Positions 35,579 through 43,714 of a DNA stretch of 49,556 nt are shown piece by piece; within the stretch, counting starts at the first letter, position 1; every line of letters starts with the position of its first letter. The notes beneath the pieces are model-generated. The model searched no databases, was not told where the DNA came from, and was given only the letters and a program-made list of their open reading frames with translations. The position numbers were made by a program, and so were the translations under genes. The DNA is taken from NCBI RefSeq assembly GCF_905232215.1, contig NZ_CAJNKE010000010.1:1-49556 (forward strand), read 5' to 3'. The stretch comes from Burkholderia sp. LMG 13014. GTDB lineage: Bacteria; Pseudomonadota; Gammaproteobacteria; Burkholderiales; Burkholderiaceae.

Positions 35579-36189
35579 AGTGTCTCCGAGTGGCGGGTTG
35601 AAACGAAGTCGGCCGGATGGCCGATCGGGCTGGGCAATGCGCAATGTGCAATGCTGCGAGGCAGAGTAAACCAATGACCGGGACTTTGCAGTGAGGTGCC
35701 GGCCGTGCCGCGCGGCGGCACCGCTGCCGTTTCTGTGGCGCACGGCCATGCACGCGACGCATGCTCCGCCGCGCGCCGCGCGCCGCGCGCCGTGTGACGC
35801 GCGTCGTGCGGCGTGGTTGCCGCCGCCTTCCGCAGCGTCGACGGGATGGCATGCACAAGCATCGGTGTCGCGTGCGGCACGTGCACACGCATTGCCGCGC
35901 ACGCCGGTCGCATCGACACGGCGCGGCGCGGCAGTCACGCGGACGCATCGCCCCCGTCGCCATTCAATCGCAACCGTGCCGTTTCGACATGACCTCGATC
36001 AACGCATGTGCGTCGGTGCGATTCACGGCAGGCATGAAACCGCCGGTGCCGCTGCGTGGAATCGTCCGCTTTTGCCGCGCGCAGTGATCCGTGCGCGGTC
36101 GGCGCACAGTCGCGCGCACCGATCCGCAGCCATCCGCCATCGACCGATGCCGGTTCGCAAACGAACGATCGATTCAAACGCCGCGCCGG
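35579..36189. other. 610-bp stretch without a recognisable gene
   Basis: Long GC-rich frames exist on both strands but their translations are Arg/Ala-rich and unlike any family, so they are probably chance. The region holds a heptanucleotide microsatellite at 35769-35789 and should contain the promoter of the universal stress protein gene. Confidence 0.5.
35769..35789. repeat. heptanucleotide microsatellite, three CCGCGCG units
   Basis: Three perfect copies of the 7-base unit CCGCGCG in tandem, with partial copies on both sides. No gene spans it. Its copy number may vary between strains. Confidence 0.7.
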
Positions 36190-36600
36190 CTACTTCGGTA
36201 CGGCCGTCAGCTCGAATACGCGCTCCGGCCGCCGCTGGTGGCCGGGCCAGTACGCGCTGCCGTGCATCCGGTGGACGGGGCCGAACAGCGCATCGCTCAT
36301 GGGTGGCGGCGCGTCGAAGCCTTTCTCGATCACCATGTAGCCGGCGCGCAGCGCGAACGCCGGATGATTGCCGCCGGGGCGGCTGTCGAAACCGGCGAAG
36401 CCGTCGCCGGCTTCCGGCATCGCATTGACGAGCGACGCGTTGCTGCGCGTGATCTCGTCGGGCGAGATCGGCCCGCCGCCGGCGAGGCGCGACGCCTCGC
36501 GGTTCTTGCCGTCGGTGTCGACCGTGCTGTCGTGCGTGTCGTCGTTGTCGAGCTCGATGCTGCGCGGGCGCAAACGATCGGTTTGACCGGATGTTTCCAT
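36190..36600 (-). CDS. DUF3005-like conserved Burkholderia protein
   Basis: 136 aa from the ATG at 36600, which has GAGGAG seven bases upstream. An in-frame ATG at 36714 lacks a ribosome site, so the shorter form is chosen. Blocks TVDTDGKNREASRLAG, ITRSNASLVNAMPEA and GFAGFDSRPGGNHPAFALR look like the DUF3005 family, which I know only from Burkholderia-like bacteria. The C-terminus is PGHQRRPERVFELTAVPK. The protein is polar, without signal or membrane segment, and its function is unknown. Confidence 0.68.
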   Translation of the reverse strand: METSGQTDRLRPRSIELDNDDTHDSTVDTDGKNREASRLAGGGPISPDEITRSNASLVNAMPEAGDGFAGFDSRPGGNHPAFALRAGYMVIEKGFDAPPPMSDALFGPVHRMHGSAYWPGHQRRPERVFELTAVPK

Positions 36601-36879
36601 CTCGGCTCTCCTCGCGGCGAAGCGTTCCGGATCGAAGCAAATCCCGTTCCGGGCGTGACGGGAAAAGGCGCGCGGGCGATCGCCGCGGTCGCGCGACGCG
36701 CACTGATTTGTCATGATTTATTTCAGCTAGAAGACCCGTTTTCTACAGAGTATGATTCTTTTCCTGCGAAGCGGCGACAGGGGATTCGGTCGCGCCGCCT
36801 CTGCCCGCGCCGGGGGCGCCGCAGCACCCTTAAAGACGGGTAGTGAACAACAAAGCAAGGGACTAGAGGTGGCCGATTC

Positions 36880-37113
36880 ATGCAAGCGACTACTGCGTTC
36901 ACGCACCGCGGTTATCTGTTGAATTGCGCGCCCGCGCGCGCCAGTGACGGTTCGTTCAAGCCCTACGTCGTGATCTCCCGATCGAGCGACGGGGAGCTCG
37001 TTGCGAACCGGTTTTTTCCGATCGAGCTCCAGTTCCACGACGAAGGCGCCGCGATCGCGCACGCGCGCGACTGGGCCGTGCGGTGGATCGACGCGAGCAG
37101 CATCACGATCTGA
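36880..37113 (+). CDS. small conserved protein of unknown function
   Basis: 77 aa: MQATTAFTHRGYLLNCAPA, then KPYVVISR and FFPIELQFHDEGAAIAHARD, ending DASSITI. The predicted strand-strand-helix pattern and balanced composition suggest a real small folded protein. GAGGTGG precedes the ATG at 36880 by about nine bases. It is probably cytoplasmic. I recognise the type as common in Burkholderia but no function is known. It precedes epsC by 137 bases on the same strand. Confidence 0.7.
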   Translation: MQATTAFTHRGYLLNCAPARASDGSFKPYVVISRSSDGELVANRFFPIELQFHDEGAAIAHARDWAVRWIDASSITI

Positions 37114-37250
37114 CGCCGCCGCGATTCGGCGCCATCGGCCGTCCGGCCGATCCCCGGCGGGCCGCCGCCTGACAAAAAACGCGGTAATCTTGCGGAACCC
37201 GTCACTTTATTAGCGGCCGTGCGACCGAGCGCGGCCGCCTGCATTGGCAT

Positions 37251-38171
37251 ATGTCGACATCACCCGCCCGTCAGTGGGGCCTTGAAGAAATCGTTGCCGG
37301 CTTGCGCGAGTCGCGCGAGGAACTCCATCGCACGCGTCATCCGCGCGGCATCCGCGAACTGCCGTCGCGCGATGCGATCTGCAAGATTGTGACCGGCCTG
37401 CGCGCGTCGATGTTTCCGACGCATTACGGCGCACCGGATCTGACCGACGAAAGCGTCGACTTCTACGTCGGCCACACGCTCGAAAGCACGCTGCGCATTC
37501 TGTCCGAACAGATCCGCCGTGCGCTGCCGTTCCTGCCCGAGCATGCCGATACACCGTTCGCCGAGCTCGACGAACGCGCGTTCGAAATCGCGCGCGAATT
37601 CGGCCGGCAGTTGCCGGCGGTCCGTGCGCTGCTCGTCAGCGATATCCAGGCCGCGTATGCGGGCGATCCGGCCGCGCAGCACATCACCGAGATCCTGCTG
37701 TGCTACCCCGGCGTGTTGGCGATGATGCACCACCGGCTCGCGCACGCGCTGCACCGGCTTGGTGTGCCGCTGCTTGCGCGGTTCATCAATGAAATCGCCC
37801 ACTCGGCTACCGGCATCGACATCCACCCGGGCGCGCAGATCGGCCCGAGCTTCTTCATCGACCACGGCACGGGCGTCGTGATCGGCGAGACCGCGATCAT
37901 TGGCGAGCGCGTGCGCGTGTATCAGGCCGTCACGCTCGGCGCGAAGAGTTTCCCGGCCGATGGCGACGGTGCGCTGGTCAAGGGCAATGCGCGGCACCCG
38001 ATCGTCGAGGACGACGTGGTGATCTATGCGGGCGCGACGATTCTCGGCCGCGTGACGATCGGGCGCGGCTCGGTGATCGGCGGCAACGTGTGGCTCACGC
38101 ACAGCGTGCCGGCCGGCACGAGCGTCGCGCAAGGCAAGGTGCGCGAAGGCGGGAGCGCCGAGAAGCCGTAA
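37251..38171 (+). CDS. epsC: serine O-acetyltransferase (EpsC/SrpH type)
   Basis: 306 aa. The N-terminal 150 residues are helical. The left-handed beta-helix then has hexapeptide repeats: ATGIDIHPGAQIGPSFFIDH with the catalytic His-Asp, GTGVVIGETAIIGERVRVYQ, GAKSF, then RHPIVEDDVVIYAGATILG. The enzyme makes O-acetylserine from serine and acetyl-CoA, the first step of cysteine synthesis. The length and the long N-terminal domain match EpsC/SrpH rather than enterobacterial CysE. The stop is 37 bases before the convergent folM gene. Confidence 0.92.
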   Translation: MSTSPARQWGLEEIVAGLRESREELHRTRHPRGIRELPSRDAICKIVTGLRASMFPTHYGAPDLTDESVDFYVGHTLESTLRILSEQIRRALPFLPEHADTPFAELDERAFEIAREFGRQLPAVRALLVSDIQAAYAGDPAAQHITEILLCYPGVLAMMHHRLAHALHRLGVPLLARFINEIAHSATGIDIHPGAQIGPSFFIDHGTGVVIGETAIIGERVRVYQAVTLGAKSFPADGDGALVKGNARHPIVEDDVVIYAGATILGRVTIGRGSVIGGNVWLTHSVPAGTSVAQGKVREGGSAEKP

Positions 38172-38208
38172 CGCGGCGCTCGGCCGCCGGCCGCCGCCGC
38201 GCCGTCGG

Positions 38209-39012
38209 TCAGTGCTTGCCGTCGGGCGCGCGGTGCTTGTACAGCACGTCCTGGTCGACGCGGATCAGGTTCTGCCCCGCATCGACGACGAAATCCACGC
38301 CGTTGTACGCGTTGCCCGTCAGCATCAGGATCGCGCTCGCGACATCGTCGGGGCCTGCGATGCGCGCGAGCGGCGTCGATGCGCGGCTCGCGTGTTCGAA
38401 GTCGGCCTGCGTCTGGTCGTCGCTCGGCAGCATCAGCCCGGGGAATACCGCGTTCACGCGCAGCACCGGCGCGGACGACAGCGCGAGCATCTGCGTGAGG
38501 TTGCCGAGCGCGGCTTTCGCGACCGTATAGCTGAAATGGTCGCGGTGAAAGTTTTCCTTGATCTTCTGGTCGACCACATTCACGACGACACCCTGCGTGC
38601 CGGCCGCGCGGGCTCGTTCGTAGAACGCGCGCGTGAGCAGGATCGGCGCGCGGCAGTTGACGGCCCACGCCTGGTCGAACGCCGCGAGATCGAAGCTCGG
38701 GAAATGGTCCTGCCAGAATACCGACGCATTGTTGACGAGTACGTCGAGGCGCCCGAAGCGCGCATACACCTGGTCGATCAGCGCGGTGATCTGCGCGGCA
38801 TCCGACAGATCAGCCTGCAACGCCACCGATTCGTGCCCGCGTTCGGCGATCGCGCGGGCCGCCGCCTGCGCGGCATCGGCCGAACGGTCGTAATGCACCG
38901 CGGTGCGATAGCCGTGCGCGGCGAAATACTCGGCGAACGCGCGCCCGGCCCGGCGCGCGGCGCCGGTCACGAGCACGACGGGCGCGTGCGCCGCTTGCTT
39001 CGTCTGCGCCAT
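38209..39012 (-). CDS. folM: dihydromonapterin reductase / pteridine reductase (SDR)
   Basis: 267 aa SDR. TGAARRAGRAFAEYF fits the T-G-x3-R-x-G motif of pteridine reductases, which prefer NADPH. NNASVFWQDHFPSFD follows, and the catalytic Tyr-x3-Lys is in FSYTVAKAALGNL. It reduces dihydromonapterin or dihydrobiopterin to the tetrahydro cofactor used by phenylalanine hydroxylase. The ATG at 39012 overlaps the folE stop by one base (TAATG), so the two genes are translated together; the upstream reading is folE in another frame. Pairing with folE supports the assignment. Confidence 0.85.
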   Translation of the reverse strand: MAQTKQAAHAPVVLVTGAARRAGRAFAEYFAAHGYRTAVHYDRSADAAQAAARAIAERGHESVALQADLSDAAQITALIDQVYARFGRLDVLVNNASVFWQDHFPSFDLAAFDQAWAVNCRAPILLTRAFYERARAAGTQGVVVNVVDQKIKENFHRDHFSYTVAKAALGNLTQMLALSSAPVLRVNAVFPGLMLPSDDQTQADFEHASRASTPLARIAGPDDVASAILMLTGNAYNGVDFVVDAGQNLIRVDQDVLYKHRAPDGKH

Positions 39013-39644
39013 TACGTATTCGTCAGGTTCACTGAAGAAGGATTCGCGACGATCGACAGGAATTCGCGCCGCGTCGACGGATCGGTGCGGAACGTGCCGA
39101 GCATGCGCGACGTGACCATCTCGACGCCGGGCTTGTGCACGCCGCGCGTCGAGATGCACTGGTGAGCGGCTTCGAGGATCACGCCGACGCCCTTCGGCTG
39201 CAGCACGTCGAACAGCGTGTCGGCGATCTGCACGGTCATCTTTTCCTGGATCTGCAGGCGCTTCGCGAACGCGTCGACGAGGCGCGCGAGCTTCGAGATG
39301 CCGACCACGCGATGATTCGGCAGATACGCGACGTGCGCGCGGCCGATGATCGGCACCATGTGGTGCTCGCAGTAGCTCTCGAAGCGGATGTCCTTCAGCA
39401 CGATCATTTCGTCGTAGCCGTCGACTTCGCTGAACGTGCGCGCGAGGATGTCGCGCGGCTCCAGCGCATAGCCGGCGAAGAACTGCTCGTACGCGCGCAC
39501 GACGCGTGCGGGCGTGTCGATCAGGCCTTCGCGTGCCGGGTCGTCGCCGGCCCAGCGCAACAGCACGCGAACTGCGTCTTCTGCTTCTTCACGGCTCGGG
39601 CGGGATGCGGCCGGCTCGGGCCGCGCGGACTTCTTTTTACCCAT
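39012..39644 (-). CDS. folE: GTP cyclohydrolase I
   Basis: 210 aa. [20 protein letters not shown] has the zinc Cys and the two His. [18 protein letters not shown] carries the second zinc Cys and the catalytic His. The enzyme converts GTP to dihydroneopterin triphosphate, the first step of folate and pterin synthesis. An N-terminal Lys/Arg/Glu-rich tail of about 20 residues is variable. It is cotranscribed with folM, so this copy may serve tetrahydromonapterin rather than folate. Confidence 0.95.
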   Translation of the reverse strand: MGKKKSARPEPAASRPSREEAEDAVRVLLRWAGDDPAREGLIDTPARVVRAYEQFFAGYALEPRDILARTFSEVDGYDEMIVLKDIRFESYCEHHMVPIIGRAHVAYLPNHRVVGISKLARLVDAFAKRLQIQEKMTVQIADTLFDVLQPKGVGVILEAAHQCISTRGVHKPGVEMVTSRMLGTFRTDPSTRREFLSIVANPSSVNLTNT

Positions 39645-39728
39645 CTATCTGCTCCATCGAATGCCGCCGCCGGGGCGGCGCGGAATCCGGGCATTGTTTC
39701 ATGCTTTCGCGGGTCGCGTGCGAGGGCT

Positions 39729-39821
39729 AGGGCCTGTTCCCGTTAATAGCGGGTTTGCGCTGGCCCCACGAATGAATTTCTTCAAACGGGGGAACGCGCA
39801 CTATTCGCGGGAACAGGCCCT
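39729..39821. mobile_element. 93-bp MITE-like element with terminal inverted repeats and 4-bp target duplication
   Basis: The ends AGGGCCTGTTCCCG (39729-39742) and CGGGAACAGGCCCT (39808-39821) are perfect 14-bp inverted repeats; similarity continues to about 23 bp (AATAG shared). The element is flanked on both sides by GGCT (39725-39728 and 39822-39825), as a target duplication should be. It is too short to encode anything, so it must be mobilised by a transposase elsewhere. The right duplication touches the first base of the LysR stop codon. Confidence 0.8.
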
Positions 39822-39824
39822 GGC

Positions 39825-40751
39825 TCACTTCGGCCATTCGTCCTGCTCGTCGTTGAACAGCGACGCGACGACGCCGCGCAGCCACGCGGTGCGTGGATCG
39901 TTGTGGTACTTGCGATGCCAGTGCTGTTTCAGGTCGAAGCGCGGCAGCGCGAGCGGCGGCTCGACGGGCACGATGAACGCGTGCTCGGCCGCATACGCAT
40001 AGCCGATCGCGTGCGGCACCGTCGCGATCAGGTCGGTGCGGCTCAGGATGAACGGCAGGCTCATGAAGTGTGGCGTCTCGAGCACCGCGCGGCGCTGCAT
40101 GCGCTGCTTCGCGAGGTACTTCTCGAGCACTTCCTGGCTGCGGCCTTCGGCGCGCACCACCGCGTGCCCGCACGTGAGGAACTGCTCGACCGTGAACGGC
40201 GGCGCCTGTTCGAAGGGATGGCCGCGCCGCATCAGGCACACGAACCGGTGCGTGAACAGCCGCTGCTGGAAGAAGTTGTTGCCGTCGAGATCGGGAAAGT
40301 AGCCGACCGCGAGATCGAGCGTCCCGGCTTCGAGGCCGCGACCGACCTCGTCGTGCGCGAGCGAGACCGAGCGCAGGTTCGCATGCGGCGCGCGCGTCGC
40401 GAACGCCTGCAGCAGCTTCGGCAGGAACACGATCTCGCCGACGTCCGACAGCGCGATCGAGAACGTATGCGTGCTCGCCGCCGGGTCGAAGTCGTGCGGC
40501 GCGACGAGGCCGCGTTCAATCTGCGCGAGCGCGTCGCGGGCGGCCGGCAGCAGCGCGAGCGCGCGCGGCGTCGGCTCCATCCCGCGCGAGGTGCGCACGA
40601 ACAGCGGATCGCCGAAATACTCGCGCAGGCGGCCGAGCGCCGTGCTCACGCGCGGCTGGCTGACGCCGAGCAGGTCGCCCGCGCGGCTCACGTTGCGCGT
40701 GTCGTCGAGCGCGACGAGGTAGGGAATGAGGTTCAGATCGAGCGCATCCAT
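39825..40751 (-). CDS. LysR-family regulator, probably of pobA
   Basis: 308 aa. The N-terminal HTH is NLIPYLVALDDTRNVSRAG and LLGVSQPRVSTALGRLREYF, followed by GDPLFVRTSRGMEPTPRA, the NahR/NodD-like start. The effector domain has FSIALSDVGEIVFLPKLLQA and DLAVGYFPDLDGNNFFQQRL. The protein usually binds an aromatic ligand. It is divergent from pobA across 116 bases, so it probably activates pobA in response to 4-hydroxybenzoate. The 3' end lies directly against the MITE-like element, which leaves the stop codon intact. Confidence 0.9.
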   Translation of the reverse strand: MDALDLNLIPYLVALDDTRNVSRAGDLLGVSQPRVSTALGRLREYFGDPLFVRTSRGMEPTPRALALLPAARDALAQIERGLVAPHDFDPAASTHTFSIALSDVGEIVFLPKLLQAFATRAPHANLRSVSLAHDEVGRGLEAGTLDLAVGYFPDLDGNNFFQQRLFTHRFVCLMRRGHPFEQAPPFTVEQFLTCGHAVVRAEGRSQEVLEKYLAKQRMQRRAVLETPHFMSLPFILSRTDLIATVPHAIGYAYAAEHAFIVPVEPPLALPRFDLKQHWHRKYHNDPRTAWLRGVVASLFNDEQDEWPK

Positions 40752-40867
40752 CGCCAGGCCAGTATCGTCAAAACGTATACAACATATCTCCTGAATCGCG
40801 TTGCCGCATAGTCGGGAAAGCGCTCAAATGTGTTCGACGATTCGAATTAATGTTCAGGAGACGAACA
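40752..40867. promoter_or_regulatory. LysR-pobA divergent promoter region
   Basis: 116 bases between the two start codons. It holds GTATAC with further AT-rich bases near the LysR start, and TTCGA-CGAT-TCGAA (40833-40846) just before pobA. Either could be the LysR site; no experiment-like evidence is visible. Confidence 0.5.
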
Positions 40868-42100
40868 ATGCGCACCCAGGTCGCCATCATCGGCGCCGGT
40901 CCGTCCGGCCTTTTGCTTTCCCATCTGCTGCGCCTGCAAGGCGTCGATTCCATCCTCGTCGAAGCGCGTTCGCGCGAATACTGCGAGAACCGCATCCGCG
41001 CCGGCGTGCTGGAGCAGGGCACGGTCGACACGCTGAACGACGCCGGCCTCGGCGACCGGATGCGTCGCGAAGGGCTCGAACACCACGGCATCGAGCTGCT
41101 GTTCTCGGGCCAGCGCCATCGCATCGACCTGTCCGCGCTCACCGGCGGTCGCGCGATCACCGTCTACAGCCAGCATGAAGTCGTGCGCGACCTGATCGCA
41201 GCCGGCGTCGAGCATGGCCACGCGATGCATTTCGAAGTGAGCGACGTCGCGTTACACGACGTCGAAGGGGAGCACCCGTTCGTCACGTTCAAGCATGCCG
41301 ACGGCCGCGAAGACCGCATCGACTGCGACTACATCGCCGGTTGCGACGGCTTTCACGGCATCGCGCGCCAGACGATTCCGGCCGAGCGGCTGAACACGTT
41401 CGAGCGTGTCTATCCGTTCGCGTGGCTCGGCATCCTCGCCGACGCGGCGCCGTCGCTCGACGAGCTCGTCTACGCGCATCACGACAACGGTTTCGCGCTG
41501 TTCTCGATGCGCTCGCCGACGGTCACGCGCCTGTACCTGCAATGCAAGCCTGACGAAGACCTCACCGAATGGTCCGACACGCGGATCTGGGACGAAATGC
41601 ACACGCGCTTCTCGAACGACACGGGCTGGACGCCGACCGAGGGCCGGATCACGCAGAAGAGCGTGACGCCGATGCGCAGTTTCGTATCCGAGACGATGCA
41701 GCACGGTCGCCTGTTCCTCGCCGGTGACGCCGCGCACATCGTGCCGCCGACCGGCGCGAAGGGGATGAACCTGGCGGTGGCCGACGTCCGCGCGCTGTCC
41801 CGCGCGCTCGGCGCGCGCTACCGCAACGGCGACGCGACGCTGCTCGACACGTATTCGGCGACCTGCCTCGAGCGTGTGTGGCGCGCCGAGCACTTCTCGT
41901 ACTTCATGACGAACATGCTGCACTCGTCGCCGGAGGACTCGCCGTTCGTCAATCGCCTGAAGTTTGCCGAGCTGAAATACGTGACGCGCTCGCGGGCCGC
42001 CGCGCAGGCACTCGCCGAAAACTACGTCGGGCTGCCGTTCGACGACGCAGCGGCCCCCGAGGGAACCCGCCTTGACAACGCGCTGTGCGCGACTCTATGA
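40868..42100 (+). CDS. pobA: 4-hydroxybenzoate 3-monooxygenase
   Basis: 410 aa flavoprotein hydroxylase. VAIIGAGPSGLLLSHLL binds FAD. YIAGCDGFHGIAR is the DG motif, and LFLAGDAAHIVPPTGAKGMN the GD motif. RSREYCENRIRAGVLEQGTV matches the substrate-site region of PobA. It converts 4-hydroxybenzoate, NADPH and O2 to protocatechuate. AGGAG lies seven bases before the ATG at 40868. The 3' end contains the promoter for the pca genes. It is divergent from the LysR gene. Confidence 0.95.
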   Translation: MRTQVAIIGAGPSGLLLSHLLRLQGVDSILVEARSREYCENRIRAGVLEQGTVDTLNDAGLGDRMRREGLEHHGIELLFSGQRHRIDLSALTGGRAITVYSQHEVVRDLIAAGVEHGHAMHFEVSDVALHDVEGEHPFVTFKHADGREDRIDCDYIAGCDGFHGIARQTIPAERLNTFERVYPFAWLGILADAAPSLDELVYAHHDNGFALFSMRSPTVTRLYLQCKPDEDLTEWSDTRIWDEMHTRFSNDTGWTPTEGRITQKSVTPMRSFVSETMQHGRLFLAGDAAHIVPPTGAKGMNLAVADVRALSRALGARYRNGDATLLDTYSATCLERVWRAEHFSYFMTNMLHSSPEDSPFVNRLKFAELKYVTRSRAAAQALAENYVGLPFDDAAAPEGTRLDNALCATL

Positions 42101-42101
42101 T
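42072..42101 (+). promoter_or_regulatory. sigma70-like promoter of the pca operon, inside the end of pobA
   Basis: TTGACA (42072-42077), 18 bases, then TATGAT (42096-42101); both hexamers are full or near-consensus. TATGAT includes the pobA stop codon. Transcription would start near 42108. Confidence 0.7.
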
Positions 42102-42110
42102 CGGCCCATC

Positions 42111-42144
42111 GTTCGCTAATCGAATCTAGGTTCGAATAGCGAAC
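42111..42144. promoter_or_regulatory. PcaR-like (IclR-type) operator
   Basis: GTTCGCTAATCGAA and TTCGAATAGCGAAC form a 14-bp inverted repeat with one mismatch and six bases between. Half-sites resemble the known Pseudomonas PcaR site GTTCGATAATCGCAC. It lies just downstream of the promoter. No pcaR gene is in this window. Confidence 0.72.
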
Positions 42145-42243
42145 AAATACCGGAGTCGATATCGGCCCCGGCGCGGCACGCGGCACGCGCGTGTCCCCTC
42201 GACAGGCCGCGCATCGAGCCGCGGGTTCGTATCAGGAAGAGAC

Positions 42244-42957
42244 ATGGTCAACAAGATTTTCGAATCGCTTCAGTCGGCGGTGGCCGACATCCACGACGGC
42301 GCGACAATCATGATCGGCGGCTTCGGCACGGCCGGCATGCCGTCCGAGCTGATCGACGCGCTGATCGAACAGGGCGCGCGCGACCTGACGATCGTCAACA
42401 ACAACGCGGGCAACGGCGAGACCGGCCTCGCGGCGCTGCTGAAGGCGAAGCAGGTGCGCAAGATCATCTGTTCGTTCCCGCGCCAGAGCGACTCGCAGGT
42501 GTTCGACGCGCTGTACCGCGCGGGCGAGATCGAGCTGGAGCTCGTGCCGCAGGGCAACCTCGCGGAGCGCATCCGCGCGGCGGGCGCCGGCATCGGCGGC
42601 TTCTTCACGCCGACGGGCTACGGCACCAAGCTCGCGGAAGGCAAGGAAACGCGCGTGATCGACGGCAAGCCGTATGTGTTCGAGACGCCGATCCACGCCG
42701 ATTTCGCGCTCGTGAAGGCGTACAAGGGCGATCGCTGGGGCAATCTCGTGTATCGCAAGACCGCGCGCAACTTCGGGCCGATCATGGCCAGCGCCGCGAA
42801 GGTCGCGATCGTGCAGGTGTCGGAAGTCGTGCCGCTCGGCGCGCTGAACCCGGAACACATCGTGACGCCGGGCATTTTCGTCCAGCGCATCGTCGAGGTG
42901 CCGCAGGCCGCGCACGCGGCCGAACTGGCCGCCGAACACGCATCGAAAGCCGCCTAA
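42244..42957 (+). CDS. pcaI: 3-oxoadipate CoA-transferase subunit A
   Basis: 237 aa. TIMIGGFGTAGMPSELIDAL is the CoA-transferase family I subunit A opening. ITIVNNNAGNG-type sequence and GAGIGGFFTPTGYGTKLAEG follow. With PcaJ it moves CoA from succinyl-CoA to 3-oxoadipate, the penultimate step of the beta-ketoadipate pathway. GGAAGAG lies upstream of the ATG at 42244. The gap to pcaJ is 12 bases. Confidence 0.94.
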   Translation: MVNKIFESLQSAVADIHDGATIMIGGFGTAGMPSELIDALIEQGARDLTIVNNNAGNGETGLAALLKAKQVRKIICSFPRQSDSQVFDALYRAGEIELELVPQGNLAERIRAAGAGIGGFFTPTGYGTKLAEGKETRVIDGKPYVFETPIHADFALVKAYKGDRWGNLVYRKTARNFGPIMASAAKVAIVQVSEVVPLGALNPEHIVTPGIFVQRIVEVPQAAHAAELAAEHASKAA

Positions 42958-42969
42958 GGAGATATCCAG

Positions 42970-43626
42970 ATGAAACGACTGACCCGCGATGAAATGGCCA
43001 AGCGCGTCGCCCAGGACATCCCCGAAGGCGCGTACGTGAACCTCGGCATCGGCGTGCCGACGCTGGTGGCGAACCACCTCGACCCGAGCAAGGAAATCTT
43101 CCTGCACAGCGAGAACGGCCTGCTCGGCATGGGCCCGGCGCCCGCGCCCGGCGAGGAAGACGACGAACTGATCAACGCCGGCAAGCAGCACGTGACGCTG
43201 CTGACCGGCGGCGCGTATTTCCATCACGCGGATTCGTTCGCGATGATGCGCGGCGGCCACCTCGACTACTGCGTGCTCGGCGCGTTCCAGGTGTCGGCCA
43301 ACGGCGACCTCGCGAACTGGCATACGGGTGCGCCCGATGCGATTCCGGCGGTCGGCGGTGCGATGGATCTCGCGATCGGCGCGAAACAGGTGTTCGTGAT
43401 GATGGAGCACCTGACGAAGCAGGGCGAAAGCAAGATCGTCGCGCAGTGCTCGTATCCGGTCACCGGCGTGCAATGCGTGAGCCGCATCTATACGGATCTC
43501 GCGGTGCTCGACGTGACGGCCGATGGCCTTGCGGTGAGCGAGATCTTCACCGACCTGTCGTTCGACGAACTGCAGAAGCTGACCGGCGTGCCGCTGATCG
43601 ACGCGACGCAAAAGGCTGCTGCCTGA
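42970..43626 (+). CDS. pcaJ: 3-oxoadipate CoA-transferase subunit B
   Basis: 218 aa. AYVNLGIGVPTLVANHL and SENGLLGMGPAP contain the catalytic Glu that forms the CoA thioester (in SENG). RGGHLDYCVLGAFQVSANGD is also conserved. It is the partner of PcaI. AAGGAGATATCCAG precedes the ATG. The next gene, pcaB, follows after 88 bases that contain a long hairpin. Confidence 0.94.
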   Translation: MKRLTRDEMAKRVAQDIPEGAYVNLGIGVPTLVANHLDPSKEIFLHSENGLLGMGPAPAPGEEDDELINAGKQHVTLLTGGAYFHHADSFAMMRGGHLDYCVLGAFQVSANGDLANWHTGAPDAIPAVGGAMDLAIGAKQVFVMMEHLTKQGESKIVAQCSYPVTGVQCVSRIYTDLAVLDVTADGLAVSEIFTDLSFDELQKLTGVPLIDATQKAAA

Positions 43627-43632
43627 ACCGCG

Positions 43633-43672
43633 AGCGTGCCGGCGCGTGCGCTCGCGCGCATGCCGGCACGCT
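43633..43672. repeat. hairpin between pcaJ and pcaB
   Basis: AGCGTGCCGGC and GCCGGCACGCT form a perfect 11-bp stem with an 18-base GC-rich loop. There is no T-run, so it may stabilise or process the transcript rather than stop it. Confidence 0.7.
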
Positions 43673-43714
43673 TGGGTGGACAATAGGCGCACGCCGTTTC
43701 CCCAATCTGATGCC

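Noticed and set aside
35691-36428. A 245-codon frame in the region upstream of the universal stress protein gene
   Set aside because: Its translation is an Arg/Ala/Ser mixture produced by GC-rich repeats and it runs antisense into the DUF3005-like gene.
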